Shown in pieces: positions 6,127 through 6,764 of a stretch of 6,764 nucleotides of DNA. Position 1 is the stretch's first letter. Every line of letters begins with the position of its first letter. Both the position numbers and the translations under genes were made by a program. A model generated the notes under the pieces. That model had not been told where the DNA came from and did no database searches. It worked only from the letters and a program-made list of their open reading frames with translations. The stretch is from Planctomycetota bacterium (lineage in GTDB: Bacteria; Planctomycetota; Phycisphaerae; UBA1845; PWPN01): the NCBI GenBank assembly GCA_020346805.1, contig CP070790.1, forward strand, positions 2,284,116-2,290,879, given 5' to 3'.

Positions 6127-6366
6127 TCAGACGTTATCGCCTTCGGTAGGGGTATTATGGTCACGTTCCCGATCTTTAGGCGATTTTTCTTGGCGCATTA
6201 GCGCGTCCGAGTGGGGCAATTCTTCTATGATGCGGTATTCTTCATTGAGCCATCTGCCCAGATCGATAAGTTTGCATCTTTTGCTGCAGAAGGGGAGATA
6301 GATTGCTTTTTCCTCCGATGGATATGTGACCTGATGCTGGCAAATTGGACATTTTAGCGTGTACAT
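6127..6366 (-). CDS. yacG: DNA gyrase inhibitor YacG (zinc-ribbon protein)
   Basis: YacG proteins are very small zinc-binding proteins that bind GyrB and block gyrase activity; in E. coli YacG is encoded beside coaE and zapD. This 79-residue protein has all signatures: the zinc-ligand pair C6-PI-C9, the second pair C27 and C31 in PFCSKRCKLIDLGRWLNEEYRI (25-46), and an acidic, charged, probably flexible tail (47-79) that fits the usual C-terminal extension. The length is at the upper end of the family. The ATG at 6366 has no clear ribosome binding site, but the position of the first cysteine fixes it. It follows the FmdB-family gene by 83 bases, with direct repeats and a weak promoter between, so it may be co-transcribed or separately started. 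Confidence 0.95.
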   Translation of the reverse strand: MYTLKCPICQHQVTYPSEEKAIYLPFCSKRCKLIDLGRWLNEEYRIIEELPHSDALMRQEKSPKDRERDHNTPTEGDNV

Positions 6367-6392
6367 ATATGACTTTTTTGTCTGGATATCGC

Positions 6393-6421
6393 AGTTAAAA
6401 CCTGTCTTGTCTTTATGTAAA
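6393..6421 (-). promoter_or_regulatory. Weak promoter candidate for yacG
   Basis: TTTACA (6416-6421; 5 of 6) is followed after 17 bases by TTAACT (6393-6398; 3 of 6). Transcription would start near 6386, about 20 bases before the ATG. Both elements overlap the 11-bp direct repeats at 6398-6408 and 6419-6429, so those could be operators of this promoter. Confidence 0.3.
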
Positions 6422-6429
6422 CCTGTCTT
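6398..6429. repeat. Two 11-bp direct repeats (aaacctgtctt) 21 bp apart
   Basis: The copies at 6398-6408 and 6419-6429 are identical. Their start-to-start distance of 21 bp is two helical turns, so both face the same side of the DNA. They lie between the FmdB-family stop and the yacG start and overlap the weak promoter there. This is the usual layout of a tandem protein-binding site, although a slippage duplication would look the same. Confidence 0.55.
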
Positions 6430-6449
6430 TTATGGTACATGGATATGAG

Positions 6450-6752
6450 CTAGTTGTCAGTACCGGTTTTTTTGGATTCCGACGTTTTCTTTTTATCTGA
6501 GGTTTTATCTTTTTGTCCATTTTCGGACGCGGTATCGGTTTCGGCCTTGGCGGCTTTCTTGTAGCGTTCACTGCGATAATCCGTCTGATAGAAACCCGAT
6601 CCTTTGAAGATTATACCCGAACCGGCACCAATCAGACGTTTTGCCGTGTTGTTGCCGCATTCCGGACACTTTTTGATCGGTTTGGCAGTGATTGACTGAA
6701 ACAGTTCATATGTGTGTCCGCAGGTGTCGCATTCATAATCGTATGTCGGCAT
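6450..6752 (-). CDS. FmdB-family zinc-ribbon protein
   Basis: The 100-residue protein begins MPTYDYECDTCGHTYELFQS, the standard FmdB-type opening, with zinc-ligand pairs C8/C11 and C29/C32 (KKCPECG) and then the typical glycine-rich segment GAGSGIIFKGSGFYQTDYR at 42-60. Proteins of this family are described as putative regulators (the name comes from the methylotroph fmd amidase locus), but the general role is unproven. The final ~40 residues are charged and low-complexity (Lys, Thr, Ser, Asp, Glu), probably disordered, and common as an extension. The start is the ATG at 6750-6752 with AGGAG 7 bases upstream, at the very edge of the window. It is followed by yacG in the same direction, so two zinc-ribbon genes stand together; no terminator is visible between them. 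Confidence 0.95.
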   Translation of the reverse strand: MPTYDYECDTCGHTYELFQSITAKPIKKCPECGNNTAKRLIGAGSGIIFKGSGFYQTDYRSERYKKAAKAETDTASENGQKDKTSDKKKTSESKKTGTDN

Positions 6753-6764
6753 GAGTCACTCCTA

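Overview
The window reads like ordinary chromosome of a planctomycete, most likely of the Phycisphaerae type. This is an inference from protein style, not from a marker gene. The main signs are a six-segment membrane protein with the conserved stretches FTRDERIS and WPTIAVEG and an acidic tail, a small CxxTGR-type protein beside a LolA-like lipoprotein, and an RDD protein with a large extracytoplasmic front domain. I recall these as a style common in Planctomycetes. Good Shine-Dalgarno sites precede several genes. No rRNA, tRNA, CRISPR array, phage gene or transposase was seen.

Layout, read along the minus strand from the right edge. (1) At 6127-6752 there are two small zinc-ribbon genes: an FmdB-family protein, then YacG, the DNA gyrase inhibitor. 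Between them lie two copies of an 11-bp repeat exactly 21 bp apart. (2) At 5892-6126 there is a non-coding leader with a good promoter (TATAAT) and a nested arrangement of direct and inverted repeats. (3) At 4245-5891 there is a conserved six-TM membrane protein, closed by an intrinsic terminator at 4155-4184. (4) At 3962-4244 there is a spacer with several inverted repeats. (5) At 662-3961 there is a tight three-gene operon with overlapping ends: a cytosolic CxxTGR protein, a LolA/LolB-like lipoprotein, and an RDD membrane protein. (6) At 338-628, on the plus strand and convergent with the operon, there is an ORF whose last ~70 residues look like the C-terminus of a WaaP/InaA-type lipopolysaccharide kinase without its kinase domain, probably a gene remnant. 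(7) At 52-249, on the minus strand, there is a small DUF5678-type protein with its own ribosome binding site.

The common theme of the central genes is the cell envelope: a membrane protein, a lipoprotein with a lipid-binding-type fold, and an RDD membrane protein. No substrate can be named. The three-gene operon is almost certainly translated as a coupled unit. I did not find convincing evidence of a new defence or mobile system. The points most worth a second look are the repeat structures in the two leaders, the kinase remnant, and the co-translated envelope trio.
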